From contig NC_029518.1 in assembly GCF_001577835.2 (NCBI RefSeq), forward strand, positions 36,409,830-36,473,829: a DNA stretch of 64,000 bases. Direction: 5' to 3'. Within the stretch, counting starts at the first letter, position 1, and each line of letters opens with the position of its first letter. Shown piece by piece: positions 51,357-64,000 of the stretch. A program made the translations under genes and the position numbers. The notes below the pieces were generated by a model. That model searched no databases and was not told the DNA's origin. It saw only the letters and a program-made list of their open reading frames with translations. The DNA comes from Coturnix japonica (lineage: Eukaryota; Chordata; Aves; Galliformes; Phasianidae).

Positions 51357-54300
51357 AAAGGTATGCTAGAAAAATGTTAGCGCTGTTAGCAATCACTGCA
51401 TTTTGGCAGAAAGAGGGGGATAAATTGTTCCCTTAGAAGGAAGGAAAAGAATCAGTGGAAAAAATGTAAGAGCCAAAATTGATATTTTTACAAAAGCAGA
51501 TTTCAGAGAAAAATGAACATGTGCAAACAGATTTTTTTAATAGAAAAGGCAAGTATTGCAGATTGAAAGTAGAATGGAAAAAATAAGTTCCATTCTTTGG
51601 ATTGTTTATTATAAATGCTCCAGAATAATGAAATCTAGAGTAATCTCTAAGAAGTACAGTTGTAACTGGCTTAGAATTGGATGTGATTTTATAAAAAGTG
51701 AAATGTAAGTCGACTCAGCAATGAGCTTTTAACAAGGAGACACTTAAGAAAGTTCTTCACTTTTTTTCCTTCACAGGCGAGGAGAGGGATAGATGGCCCA
51801 CCAAGGAAGGAGCTGGCAGAATTGATTTTCTCAAGGCAGTAGTTAGGACACTGACCTACTCTTCTACAGACCTGTTTTCATTGTGCTTCAGTCAGTGTTT
51901 AATTTTCCCACTTCAGATTTAGAAGGCTGTACTGTCTACAGGTACTATTTAGCTTCTTCATTTTTCTCAGGTACAGTCTCCTATCTACCTTTTGCAAAAT
52001 GCATTAGTTAAAATTTTGCAACATCTTCCAAGTTAATTACAAACAGGTTTAGGGTAGGTCTAGATTACGATCACAGAAGACATCAGACATTAAAACTCTT
52101 GCAACTACGCGAGTGTTAAGTTACTCTGTTAGAAAAACAAAGGATTGCTAATTGTTTTTCAATAGATCAGAAGCCAACACCACGTATGTACCACTTGTTA
52201 AAATAGGCACCTTTCTGAGCTTGTGATATGGCCAGAGAAAGATAAAAAACAAACAAAAAAATCACCCAAGCCCTGAAAAATAAAGTGCAACCCCATTTAA
52301 ATGCACAAAACAAGTCAACACCAAAACTGTTCCAGTAAGCACATAGTTGTGAGGGTGTATGAGGGATCCACCTTGCTGTAGCAACTTTGGCAACGTGGTA
52401 TCTAGAACATGCTTTGCATAATTAGATTTGGAGAGGTACTCCTCCCCCATGACCTTTTTAAAAACAGTACATTGCTGATGGTGCTTTGAAGAGCTTGTCT
52501 TCCTACACTGGCAGACACATCACTGCAACACATGCTGCAGTTTGAGAAGGTGCAATGGGAAAGTGCAGGAAATATTTTATAAAAGCTTCATGGATACAAG
52601 TTTGGCCTGCTTTCATTTTCTTCCTTCACCTTCTGCCCATAGCGAAAGGGGGGATATGGTTCTGCTGCAGCAGAGAAGGCAACAAGAATATGCACTAGGA
52701 AAATGCTGGTGTCCACTGAGTCAAACCCTATTTGTTATTGTAACACTCATGCAATATTTTCCAGCTTTCTGTACATACAAGGAAAAGATATTACATGTAA
52801 TGTAAATATTACCAGTTCAGAAGCAAAATATATAAATAAAATGTATATAAATTAGAAGGGAACAATCTTCTTAAGTTTATTCAGAATTAAAAAATAACTT
52901 ATTTTGGGACGCTTTCTGAGTTTTATTTAGTAGACCTAAAATGGAAGTGAACACTTCCAAAGTGCTTCTATCTTCTGTCACACAGGCTGATAATGTCTCA
53001 GCTTTGCACTCTGCAATGCTGTCAGGAGCCACCATCATTCTTATGCAAGTTTGAGGAAGAAGGAAAAATTAATTGCTGCGCAGCTGTGGACAAAAGTAGG
53101 TGTTGTACATGCGTTTGGTCTTTCAGAGGCATCATTATCTAGTCATGCAGGGCATGCCTTGTGTGATTTTACGGCTACTAATGTACCAGAGCTAATGTGA
53201 CAAGAGCATTAATACTCCGTGAATCTAGTAGGAACGTGAGGATTCTTTCCCCCTCATGTGTGCGTGTTGACCATTGACAGTGTGTGTTGAGGACTGTGTT
53301 TTTTATGCATTTGGGAAAGGGTCCCATATGGTGCTTCAGAGAAAACCTAGACTATTTTAAGGTCCTGTCTGCTTAAAACAGTCATGTACCTTTCACATTT
53401 ATTCTTTTCTGTCTTTTGATCTCATCTTCCTTTCATTTATTTTTGCAATGGAATAGTCATCTGTGCTAGAAAATGTATTAGAGAAATAAATTGTTTTGCT
53501 CAGAGCCCAGTAGGTTATTGTGGCCTACAGGAGAAGGAAACAAGTCCAGAATTGTCAGATGGAGTGTACAAAACAAACAATGATGTTCTTTAGACCTGGG
53601 TTGTGCCAACGTTTAGTGATTATGCTGTGAACTTTAACTGAGTCCATAGGTCAAGTATTTAGAAATTACTCTATACGACAGTAGAGAACTGGAGTAAAAG
53701 TTAAATAGTTAAAAGGATGTAGATGGCAGGCAGAATTGAGAAGATCATTTAGAAAAAAAGGAGGGTTGGGTTTAATCTTAAGAAATGTTAATGCAAGAGA
53801 AGACTGAGCTATTATGGATGGAGTATAAAACAGTATGAGTATGTGATTAAGCAAACAAACATCATACTCCTCAATATTTCCAAGGATTTTTCAGAAACTC
53901 TGGAATGAATGGAGAATCAGCGCTGTTGCACAGCCCTTCTTGTTCACAGCAATAGTATGTGTTGCCTTAGGTCTCACTGGTGAAGAGTAGGCTACTACCC
54001 TTGTGACCTCATTCAAGCATAGACAAGTGAGTCCTGTCTTACACAACCAGCCCTATCTCCAGCGCACAAGCTGCCGTTTGTTATCCCAGTATTCATAAAA
54101 CTGAAAGTAAGATATCCATCTGCACTGGAAAACTATTAGCAGCTGATTTCTGTTAAAACAAGAAAGCTATTGTTTTTTTTCAGGAACTTGCATTTTCCCG
54201 ATCCAGTTCTCACCCAAGGAAGTAATAGTAAGCGCTGCAGTGCCATCTGGAGTTTAAGAGTAAAGCACTGTTGTTTCCAAAACTGGAAGGAACATAAAAG

Positions 54301-54500
54301 CACTGTTAGTACATAATCTTTCATTATTTTTCATTCTGTAATATCTCCAACCTTCTAAATAAAACTATTACTCATTTTCAGTTTGGAGAAATGATTAAAT
54401 GAACTCGGTGATCAGCCCACAAATTAATTGTTTCCCTGCTTTGTAACAGAGTTAATTCACAGTTTCACCGGGAAAACTAGGAAACGCAATTTACTTTAGT

Positions 54501-54572
54501 ATCACAGAATCACAGAATGACCCGGGTTGGAAGGGACCTCAAGGATCATGTAGTTCCAACCCCCCTGCCTGG
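54501..54572 (-). repeat. CR1 LINE, extremely 5'-truncated
   Basis: Only about 70 bp of the young-subfamily tail (octamers plus GACCCGGGTTGGAAGGGACC). Confidence 0.9.
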
Positions 54573-57500
54573 GGGTTATTCTGTGTATAACTGTAGCTTC
54601 AATTCCTTTACATAATGTAAGAGTTTGAACTCATATAGTTTTTATATGTGCTGACTGTAAGTCCATATGACCCCCAAATTTTCTTATCATCTCTTAAGTA
54701 ACTAATTTTTAGGGAAAAGAATTGTTCACAATATGCACAGCAATGCATGCCACATCTATGTATGTGAGCAGAGGAGTAGGGATATGAATTAAAGTCTGAA
54801 TGCTTATAATGAATATGAGACTGACTACAGCTGTGACCTTGTGTTGCTTTATGTATGTACGTATCTCCGTCAAATGATTTCACCTCCATCATCACAGGAT
54901 TTGGGGAAGGATTAATTTGTTGTTGTCTGCTTAAAAAGATGAAAAGCTTTCAGTCCTCACAGCTGCAGGTTTCTGGGAGTCAGTCAACACCATGAATGTC
55001 AGATATTCAAACAGACATGCCAGAAGCTATAGAATGCGAATATCAAAGTTGACACGTTCAAAGAATTCTCCTTTGTTATGTTAAAGGGGGCCTTAATTCT
55101 GAGCCTTGCTGACCAACAGTTGAATAGTGTACATGTTTGCAGACTTTTAGGGGTATATACCGCAAATCATTAATCCTTTATAAGAAAGTTTTTGTACCTG
55201 CCTGTGCCAAAATAAATCTGAAATTCAGTAAAATCAAAGGGGTGGGAGCTAACACATTAACTGATCTTACTTCCAGCTATCTGAAAGGAACATTTACTTG
55301 GCAGCTTGATTCTTTGAGGTGGAAAGGACAGGTATGTCTTGCATAAAAATTGTTTTTTGAAAATAAAATATTACTATTATTATTATTGTTTTTTTTAATT
55401 AATCTGGTAGCATTGTATACATTGAAAGAAGAAAGCAAAATGTTGATACAGCAACACTTCTACTCATCTTACATCCTTTTCTTATAACTATTAATTCACT
55501 CTGCTTGTAAGCATCCATAAAGGTTTTATAGCCATTTATAGCCATTTCCTGCCATAGATGCCTGTAGCCCATCTGATGCTGTCAGACATGCATCACTGTT
55601 GAACTTTGATCCTTTCTTTGGTCTCTCAGTTTGCTTCTAGTTTAAGGTTTGGTTCTAACCTTCAAAGCCATTGATGCGCCCTGTCTTGGCTACAGCAGAG
55701 ATAGATAGCATCTTTTTCTCTCAATAGGACCACAGCATTCTTTTAATCAACAGAAATCAAAAGCCAACAGTAATGCTATAATAACTACCTAGGAAGAAGA
55801 GAACATCGACTGTATAAATAAATGACGTGTACCAGAATCAGGAAAAATGGCTTGGACTTTTCAGGTATAAGTATATACATCATTTTGAGCATAATGCTGA
55901 TGAGCTCTTTCAATACCAAGGGTCTCAGCTGAAAAATAAGACAATGCTGATAAATGAAGTATTTGTTCAGCAAGTGTAAACAGATTAAAAACAACTGCTT
56001 GATAAAACAGCATCAAAAAATGTATACAGATCATTTCTGCCTTCCCTCATTGTTACCTATCTGCTTTCATTAAATACAAATGCCAGCATGGTGATGTTAA
56101 TCTAGTTCAGCTGCAGGAGCTCTTTGATATTAAGTTCAGAGAGGCTTTTAATCCTTTATGTTCCATCCTGATGGAGGACAGCAAAACAGGAAGTTCTCAT
56201 GCACAGCTCCTTCCTCTTTATAATGGCAGAGTGGAAGATAGCCATCTGCAATTTCATGCCATTAGACTGAAAAGTGCTGGCTCCTCTCAACTCCTCGCAA
56301 CAGCTGTTCCTGAGTGCTCAGCTTTGTCCTGAGCAGGCAGCTGGCTCTGCTGCTATTGGTGGGAAGTGATCTGTTTGCACAGAATGAGGGCTAAAGGGAA
56401 CCCAGAGATGATCTGGTCCTTCCTCTATCCCTGAGGCCAGACCGTCACTTTGGACAGCTGTTACAACTGTCAGCCAGAGATCCTGCCTGTGAGACCCAAG
56501 TTAAGCTGTCTATCCTAAGTTAGGAGACCTGTTAAATTTCGTTGTGTGCAGTGGCGTTTTGATGACCAGTTGTTTCTCAGCCTTGAAACTATGTCAGTTT
56601 ATTCAAACAACATGATTTTGTGAAAATGTAAGATTTTACACAAGGAATTCATTGTGAATATGGTGGCTTGATTTTTACTAACGCAGTTTCCTCTTTTTAT
56701 TTTCCAGTTGCATTCTTTAAAGTCTCCGCTAGCCTCCTGCAACAGCTTTACTAGGACAGAAACATTAAGATCTATCACTTGGATTCCTCAGCTGTTCAAC
56801 TGCCATGTATGCAGGACTTTAAATAAGGTAGTCTGTACTCTTTTAAAATCTACTATGGAATCCAGACATTTACATTGGGTTACACACAGTTAAGTTGAAA
56901 CAAAAATATGATCACTGCACTAGAGCATCTATTTTAGTATGGAATGCAAGGATTGGACATGGTGAATTGGGATCTCTGTTTCAGGATAAATAATGCATCT
57001 GTACAAACTCCCTTTTGATTTGCAAAAGAATTGCAGTACAAGTCTCTATAGCCAGCACACTTTTAAACGGATTCTCTTACAAATTAACATCTACAGTGAG
57101 ATATGCGTGACTTCTCTAATACTGTTTGACGTATTTGTCTACACACCTGCATTGAACAGCAGAGAAAAGATTTTTATCCTCTATGAGAAGTTATATTCAT
57201 GCAGTAGAACAATTCACCATTTGCCACATAAACAGAAAGGACTTTGTGAATGACTGGCTAGTGATAAGTGGCACAGGGAAAAGAAGTCGCATTGTGTGAT
57301 CACAGAAAGATGAGACAAACTTATTTACATATGAAAACTCAGACCTTAAGCAAATCCTACAGAAGAGGGCATGAGGCAAGATAAACGAAATACATAAAAC
57401 AGATGGGAGAATTCCTTCCCCCACCACCCCAGAGATTACCACAAGTTTCTACCACGCTCATTTATCATTAGATTTTAATCCTTGGTGCAAGTGCAATGGT

Positions 57501-60500
57501 TGACCTCAAAGTACACTGGAGCTCTGTTCATTCTCTGTTCTTCCTCCTCAAATAAAGCACACAAAGTGGTATAAATAAAATACTATGTAAATGCTAGCTA
57601 TTCCATTTCTCTCTGTGGGCTACATTGTATGATACATTGTGTTTCTAGAAATACTTCTCCAGTTTGAGCAAAGTGACCAAGTATCAGTCAAAAAGAGCAA
57701 GAGTGATCCAAAGGTATTAGCAAAGATTATCTTTCATTTGTGCATATTAAACAGAAGAAAGAAGAAATATCAGGACTCAGAATGTAGGTGTCTTGTATTC
57801 AGAAGGTAACAAGTGGTAACAGGGTTTTGATAATCTTGTACCATGAGAAATGTCCTTCCTAATGATGTGTTTTTTTTTTTTTTCAGCTGATCCTGATAAA
57901 ATGGCCTTCCCCTATACCAAACAAGTGTTTAAGTCTTTAGGTAATTTACCCTTTGTGGAATGTAGAACACAAAAATAGTTCTACTCCATAACATGAGTAG
58001 CCCATGCTGTGTTGTTAGTAACACAGATTATAAGTGTGGTCCTGTCTAAGCTTTTGCTTTTCCTATTCAAAACTTTGCCTCATTTCTTATAAATTCGCCT
58101 CTGTGTGCAGTGCTTGAACTTTCCAGTATCTTACACAGGCATAACTACCTTGTAAGCATTGGGGCTTTCAGTACAAATAGTGCTACAGATTATCGTTAAA
58201 TCCCAGATTCAGTTGAACAGAAGGCAAGGCAAAGGGTTGAGTTCAGAGGAAAAAAAAGATAATAAACCTTACTGCCTGTATCCTACAGGTGCTTTTCTAA
58301 GTGAAGTAATGACCTTACTGTATTGCCCCTTTTGCAAATGATTTAAAAGGTTCTGCTGTTTGACGAGTCAGAACAGTTTAAGCTATAGCTGGTATAATGC
58401 AGACAGGCAACTTTATTGTTTGTGACAGTGGTTGGTATCCTGAGCCAAAAAGAGCTCTAAAACTATTACTCATGTGTCTAGCCAGATAATCACAGGGAAG
58501 TTTCTGACCCATGGAAGAAATGCTTGAGATTTCTGAAAGAGAATATTTAGTACTGCAAGAAGGATTAAACTACTTCTGCTACCACAAATTTAAGGCAGCA
58601 GTTTGACACACATCTGAACTCTACGCACTGACAATTCCCGGCAGCAATCAATGTAGTCTGCCCTGGTCACATGTTTTAACTTCTAATAATCCACAGCCTG
58701 TAAGAGATTTCTCCTCTTATTTACACTGAGGAATTCTCAAAAAATCGCATTGTTTTAAAGGCACTATTTTAATAATATTGTAGCATTAATGCATTTAAAA
58801 CCCTGGCAAAACATTCAGTGGAAGTAGTCACGAGCCTCTGTGTGTTTCAAAAGCAAATAGTTTTGTCTCTTTAAATTACATACCGACCTTATCTGAAAAA
58901 TGTAAATTCTATTGCTAAAAGCACATTCCTCTGAAATCAGATGTGAGCTTGATTACCCAATGCTGCTTGTTTCCACATCCGTCTAATGAATTTTCCTCAA
59001 TAGAAAGGATGAAAAAGAAGTAAAAGCAACAGATTTGTGCAGTTCATCCCCTCCAAAATTACCCTCTCGTTTAAAAACAAATGGCCACATTCACTGCTGG
59101 CCCTCTGAAGTGAGAGCTTGCTACAGTAATACTGCTGCTTTCTTATGAAGCTTAATTGCCCTGCAAGCAGCAGGCGCCAGTCCAGCACAAATCAAGACTC
59201 ACCTACAGTTTAATCAATTACATCTGCCCTTGAGCATATCTACATTGTGAGCTATGTCTGCTCTTCCAGACAATCTGATCTTGGAATAGCTTGTCACTGT
59301 GTACAAACCATGTATACAGATTTCACAGATTCTTTTAACCTCAGAATACCAAAGTCAGCCCTTTGCAACAGAGCCTGTGTGCTTGCAGAGCTGATTGTGG
59401 AGTTAGAATAGCCAGGAAGCCAGTCAGAACAGCTTGGTAGGGAGCCTTACCACTTAGCGGATAGAGCCTTAAAACTTCAGGAAATGTTAAAATCAATATG
59501 AGAATGCTTTTGAAATAAGACAGAGCTTTAGTTTATATTACTATTAATTATTATTTTTTTAAGTTCAAGTTATTTCCTTAGGATACGCAGTGTTGTCAAA
59601 TTAAATAGATTTAGATAAACCAGCAAATGTAACAGTGGATGGCAAACATACACCCAAAACTACTGTGGTGATATATTCTTTATAGGCAGACCTCAATAAA
59701 ATAAGAGTAAATTCTTTCAAAATGGCTCAAAGGCACAAAGCTGCACACTGGGCAACAAAACAGTCCTGATGATAGGACTTCTGGCAGGTACACCTGTTAA
59801 CCCACCCATTTCACATCTCTCACCAGCAGTCAGCTGAACGACAGAGTGAGGAAATTTGCTTCCCTTGCTGACAGAACAATCAGAACAATAAAACTAATGG
59901 TTGTAGCTAGACAGCAAGGCAAATAAAATGCTTTATTTTCAGGTGAGCAAAACCAAGCATCTGCAATAAATAACTTTGGCATTAGAAATCCGTGTCAAAG
60001 AAGCAGTGTACACCCAGATTTTAAAACCTGTTGGGAAATGACAAGAAAAATCCCACAAGCTGTGAGCAGCAAAGCTAGTGAAACCAAATTTGTCTGAGCA
60101 TCTCCTTCCAGACCTCACTTAACTCTGTCCTCCAAGAGCACTGACAATCCTCATTCCATCACTCACACCTTGCAACATCCCATTTAGTCCAAAAGGTAAT
60201 ATCCAGAGTCTCCCCTAAGCCTCTTCTCCCATGCAACACAGCCAGTTCTCGTGTTCACCAACAGACATACTGCAACCTCCCACCTTCCCACACCACCCAC
60301 GTGTTTTCAGTTTTGGTAGTCAGAGCTAGGGAAGATGCAGCAGGCACCCAGGCTGCTGTAGAGCTCCAGGGAGCCACCCAGCTTTTGCTTGCAGGCTGCT
60401 GATGGCCATACAGAAAGGAAAACATGAATTTCACCCATGATCCTGGCAGTCAAAGCAGCACTACGTCTCTTTCTTCTATCAGTGGCTATTTTTTACAAGG

Positions 60501-61216
60501 CTTGCAAAAACAGACAAATTTTGCAACTTCTATCACATCAGATCTAGTTAATAGCAAAAAGACTGACGGCAGGCGCTGGAACAGTCAGTATGTCAGCTAT
60601 GTTTCTTGAGGAACTAGATTAAGTGCAAGGCAAAGCCTCAGTAAATAGACACTAAGTTGACTAACTTATTTACACAGATTCTCTTATAGCTGTCAATCAC
60701 ATCAGCCATCCTTTTCATTGAGTTCTTGAGTAGAGCACTATTTCAAGATTCTTCTCTGTTTGCAGACTTTGAACATTTCAAAACTAGACTGTGAATTGAT
60801 TATGACCATACAACTGCAATTGTCATAGCAAGAAACTGAAGGTCTGTTGTCAAAAAGCCTTCAAACAGCTGACACAGACCTGGTAATTCCCTATTTCTAA
60901 TCCTTTTACTTCACATGTAGACACTCTAGAGGAAAACTAGTGAAGAGCTCACAACAGTTCATCATCTTCTCAACCACTTTACTGTTTTCTATCACTGAGC
61001 TGTAGGATGTTATTCCTGTTTTCTTGCCAGCCTTCTCCAAGGTAGCATTGGCTAAGCTGACCATGTGTCCTAGGAGTTGTGTGGCATTCACTTGGTAACA
61101 TACACTGTATCTGAATAGAATGAAAACATCTTTTCTCACTTTTTCAGAAGTACCTGTGAAGCTTTCCTTGGACTGAAGGCTCTCATCTGCCACAGCTCCT
61201 GTCTGCTTCCCGTGGT

Positions 61217-61317
61217 AACAAAGGACATGGTTTAGTGGGGAAATATTGGCAGTAGATGGATGGTTGAACCGGATGATCCTGGAGGCCTTTTCCAACCTTG
61301 TTGATTCTGTGATTTTC
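61217..61317 (+). repeat. CR1 LINE 3' end
   Basis: Sense tail fragment (GGACATGGTTTAGTGGGG ... CCTTTTCCAACCTTGTTGAT) ending in a single octamer. Confidence 0.82.
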
Positions 61318-61774
61318 TCCAGGTATGCCTGTATCCAGCACAGCTAGGTCCAGTGGGAGGGCATGCATTTCCCACGTCATGGTGAGATACACAGCTATGA
61401 CAAAGGAGGGAGACTGAACACACAAGAGGTACAATTTACCCATCTTTTAGAGTTCATTGTACACTGCAGCTTCTGTGACTGTGTAGCCGACTAAACTCTC
61501 ATTAACTTAACACTCATCCACTTTACATTAAGGGAGATGCAGCAAAAGCGAGTCAGTCAAGGATCCTTTTGTATGTACTTACTGACATGTAATTCATTTC
61601 CATTGCTTTAACTAGCTGCCGTCCCCATTTTACGACTGCGGGAGCATGCTAGCCTTGGACACAACTCTTTCCTAGAGAAAACTGCTAAAAGGCTGCAGTC
61701 TTTACATGAAGTGAAATCAGTTGTGTTGTTTCCAGCTTTGTTCATTCCTGTTAGTACACAGAGTAACGATGGAA

Positions 61775-62215
61775 AAATAGGGAATCTAGGAGGAATGTAT
61801 TGAGAATAACTTCCTAAGCCAGGTAATAGACAACCCCTCCAGGAGGGACAGATGCAATGTATCTGACCTGTTGCTCACCAGCATGAGCAAACTGATTGGT
61901 GACATCAGGATTGGAAGCTGCCTGCACTGTAGTGACCATGCAATAGTGGAGTTCATACTCTTGAGGGATATTGGACAGGCAAAGAGTAAAATCAGGAAGC
62001 TTAATTTTAGGAAAGCCAACTTCCAGCTCTTCAGGGAGTTAGTCAACAAAACCCCCTGGGAATCTGTCCTCAAGGACAAGGGAGCAGAGCAGAGCTGGCA
62101 GATCTTTAAGGAAGCTGCACTGCATAAGCATCTGTAAAATGACCCTTGATTCTCGCAGAGACAGGATTTTCTATGCTTCATTCAAAGGAGTCTCTGGAGG
62201 TGCTGGATGTATGGA
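61775..62215 (+). repeat. CR1 LINE ORF2 internal fragment (endonuclease-RT region)
   Basis: Sense frame 61871-62137 reads SDHAIVEFILLRDIGQAKS and RKLNFRKANFQLFRELVNK, typical of CR1 ORF2 between the endonuclease and reverse transcriptase domains. Unlike most copies here it is not a 3'-end piece. It stops just short of the minus-strand poly(A) site at about 62243. Confidence 0.85.
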
Positions 62216-62242
62216 AACGGCAAATTAACACACAAACATGAA

Positions 62243-64000
62243 GTTCTGCTAAACACCGTGCTTTTTATTTTTCAAGAAAAAGCAAGAAAATAGCAGTATT
62301 TCAACAGACTAGAAAAAGCCTCATATAAATACCAAAAGCACAGCAAATTATATTCAAAGCTGATACATTCCTAGGTCAAAGCATCAAGTTGCGTGCACGT
62401 GTATGTGTGTACATATACACAGCACATACACGCACAGAAATACAGGTGTAGCCATTTGGATTATTTGCATCTGACTTATCATTTATTTTAGTTTTGTGTG
62501 AGTGTAGTAATTAGACCAGAATTAACAAAAAGAAATCCAGCAATTTTCACAGACTAGTTTAAGAGCTTAAACACATACACAATGACAGCACAGTCTTTAC
62601 TCTTGTGGCCATTAAATTCCACTAAAATCAACCACTTTTAGAGGTAACGCACAAAAACCCCCACCCTGAAGGTCTCCTTGCTTTTACCACTGCAACATCC
62701 TAGTGTTTGCTAAAAAAAACTAAGAGAGTAGCTACTCCAGAAATTGATTTCCAATTCATTCTGTAAACTGTATGCATGCCAGACGTAAACCATGCAAAAA
62801 CCCCTTGAGCTTTGAGCCCTTATTATTAGCTTGTGTCACGAGCCAGGCACTGTGATTTACAGCATTTGTAAAATGAAAGTTAAGAAATGAGAATCATGGC
62901 AGGAGCTGATTTCACTTAAAAGAGAAATGAGGGAAGAGTAAGATAGTTGGCAACGTGTGTATTCCACGCTAATTGAGTTACAGGTACATGCTATGAAGTT
63001 TTAGGAAGAAAAATCAAGTGCTTTAAGTTCTGAAAACAAAAATAAGTTATACTTCAAAGAACAAGTTAGTATAAAAAGTCTGAACGTATGCAAAGTATGT
63101 GCTCAAAATATTCATTTAGCGTTTTTAAAAAGAGCTGTAGTCTACCTTACAGAAACAAAGTTCACCCCATACAAAATATTGCAATTTGTCCCATTTTGTC
63201 ATATGAGAGGTTTCCTTATTCTTCATATGATCCAGAACACTTGCAAGAGTTCACGTTATTCCAAGCCACACAGTGGCAGACAGACTATGTTTGATTCTGT
63301 GCTTTTACTCCTCAGTACAGTAAAAGCCAAGCAAACCGTTTTAGAACAGAGTTTAGCAGGTCAAAGAGCTGTTTTGCAAGAAATCCAGACAAGTGTATAA
63401 AAGTTAACGCCAAACGGCAGTACCAAGAAAGTGAATTAGATCAACAGAAAAAAAAACCTGCTGATAGCATTCAGTATCACATGTACAGCTGGTAAGCTGG
63501 CTATAAGGAAGTCAAAATTAGCTTAAGAAAAAAAAAATAAACTGTGTAAACAATCCACCCAGTACAAAACTGGATGCAGCTGATAAGAGCGGAACTAGCT
63601 TAGTAGAGCTGAGGATGTGCGTGCATCCAGATGCCTGTTCAAACTGCATTTATCAATACTGTTGACAGAACAAAATCACCTTTAGCTATTTACACCACAG
63701 CGGAGGCTTCCCCCACCCCAAGGAGTTACTACAGATCAGGAAGTCATTACTGTCTTCTATGATTAAAATTCCAGTTATAAGCTATCAGTGTTCGTAAGCT
63801 GAAAACACCCACCTTGCAAATTACATTGAAAACTCTTGTCAAACATGTTGGAGGACTCTTCAGAAGTTACAGTACAGCACTTTTGTCAAGTGGTATTTGC
63901 ATGAGTAACTTGTGCTGACAGCATGTTAGAATTAAGTGAACTGAATGCAAGTTAGGGTAGCTGGGTGCTCCTCCTCAAGAAGAGATCCATCTGTAGAGAT
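62243..64000 (-). other. Probable 3' UTR of a minus-strand gene (FAM89A by synteny)
   Basis: Read on the minus strand, this block is T-rich, repeat-poor, stop-rich in all frames and ends in AATAAA (62264-62269) followed by a GT-rich element, as a vertebrate 3' UTR does. A second AATAAA lies at 62482-62487. In human the gene right of ARV1 in this orientation is FAM89A. No FAM89A coding residues are visible, so the identity is inference from gene order only. Confidence 0.5.
62264..62269 (-). terminator. Poly(A) signal, minus strand
   Basis: Minus-strand AATAAA with a GT-rich downstream element (minus strand TGTTTGTGTG at about 62230-62239), placing cleavage near 62243-62250. Confidence 0.6.

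Larger units (their letters stand above)
51360..62235. other. Intergenic region right of ARV1
   Basis: About 11 kb without a recognisable gene. It contains CR1 pieces at 54501-54572, 61217-61317 and 61775-62215. Open frames reach at most about 130 codons and match nothing I know. The rest is AT-rich unique sequence. Confidence 0.7.

Noticed and set aside
60906-61295. 129-codon minus-strand ORF between ARV1 and the right-hand 3' UTR
   Set aside because: Its first part is antisense CR1. The remainder has only a vague, unsupported likeness to secreted peptide precursors and no matching processing sites.

Overview
The window is nuclear DNA from a bird, most likely galliform-like. The evidence is intron-rich vertebrate genes with GT/AG splice sites, about twenty fragments of CR1 LINEs in both orientations (many ending in the ATTCTRTG octamer tail typical of avian CR1), two CpG-island promoters, and protein sequences close to but distinct from human. 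I see no LTR elements, endogenous viruses, CRISPR arrays or tRNA/rRNA genes.

Layout, left to right. (1) 380-13949, minus strand: C1orf198 homologue with coding exons 1-3; the last short coding exon lies left of the window. Its CpG-island promoter is at about 13400-14370. (2) 14370-15690: short intergenic gap. (3) 15709-47508, minus strand: TTC13, complete, 23 coding exons, 843 residues, every junction in phase. (4) About 47210-47860: CpG-rich bidirectional promoter shared head-to-head by TTC13 and ARV1, with two ZNF143-like motifs. (5) 47746-50784, plus strand: ARV1, complete, 5 exons, 234 residues. (6) About 51400-62230: gene desert with a few CR1 pieces. (7) About 62243-64000, minus strand: probable 3' UTR of another minus-strand gene, judged by a good poly(A) signal. 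In human the next gene after ARV1 is FAM89A on the same relative strand, so that is the best guess, but no coding sequence is visible here.

Gene order and orientation (C1orf198 minus, TTC13 minus, ARV1 plus, then a minus-strand gene) match human 1q42, so this is a conserved block. The genes are not a pathway. ARV1 is an ER membrane protein of sterol/GPI-lipid handling, TTC13 is a poorly characterised secretory-pathway TPR protein, and C1orf198 is uncharacterised. The only visible functional link is the shared TTC13/ARV1 promoter.

I found no convincing new biological system. The best leads are the CR1 insertions packed against both sides of the TTC13/ARV1 promoter, the ZNF143-like motifs at both promoters, an unexplained 253-codon ORF inside C1orf198 intron 1, and lineage differences at the ends of ARV1.
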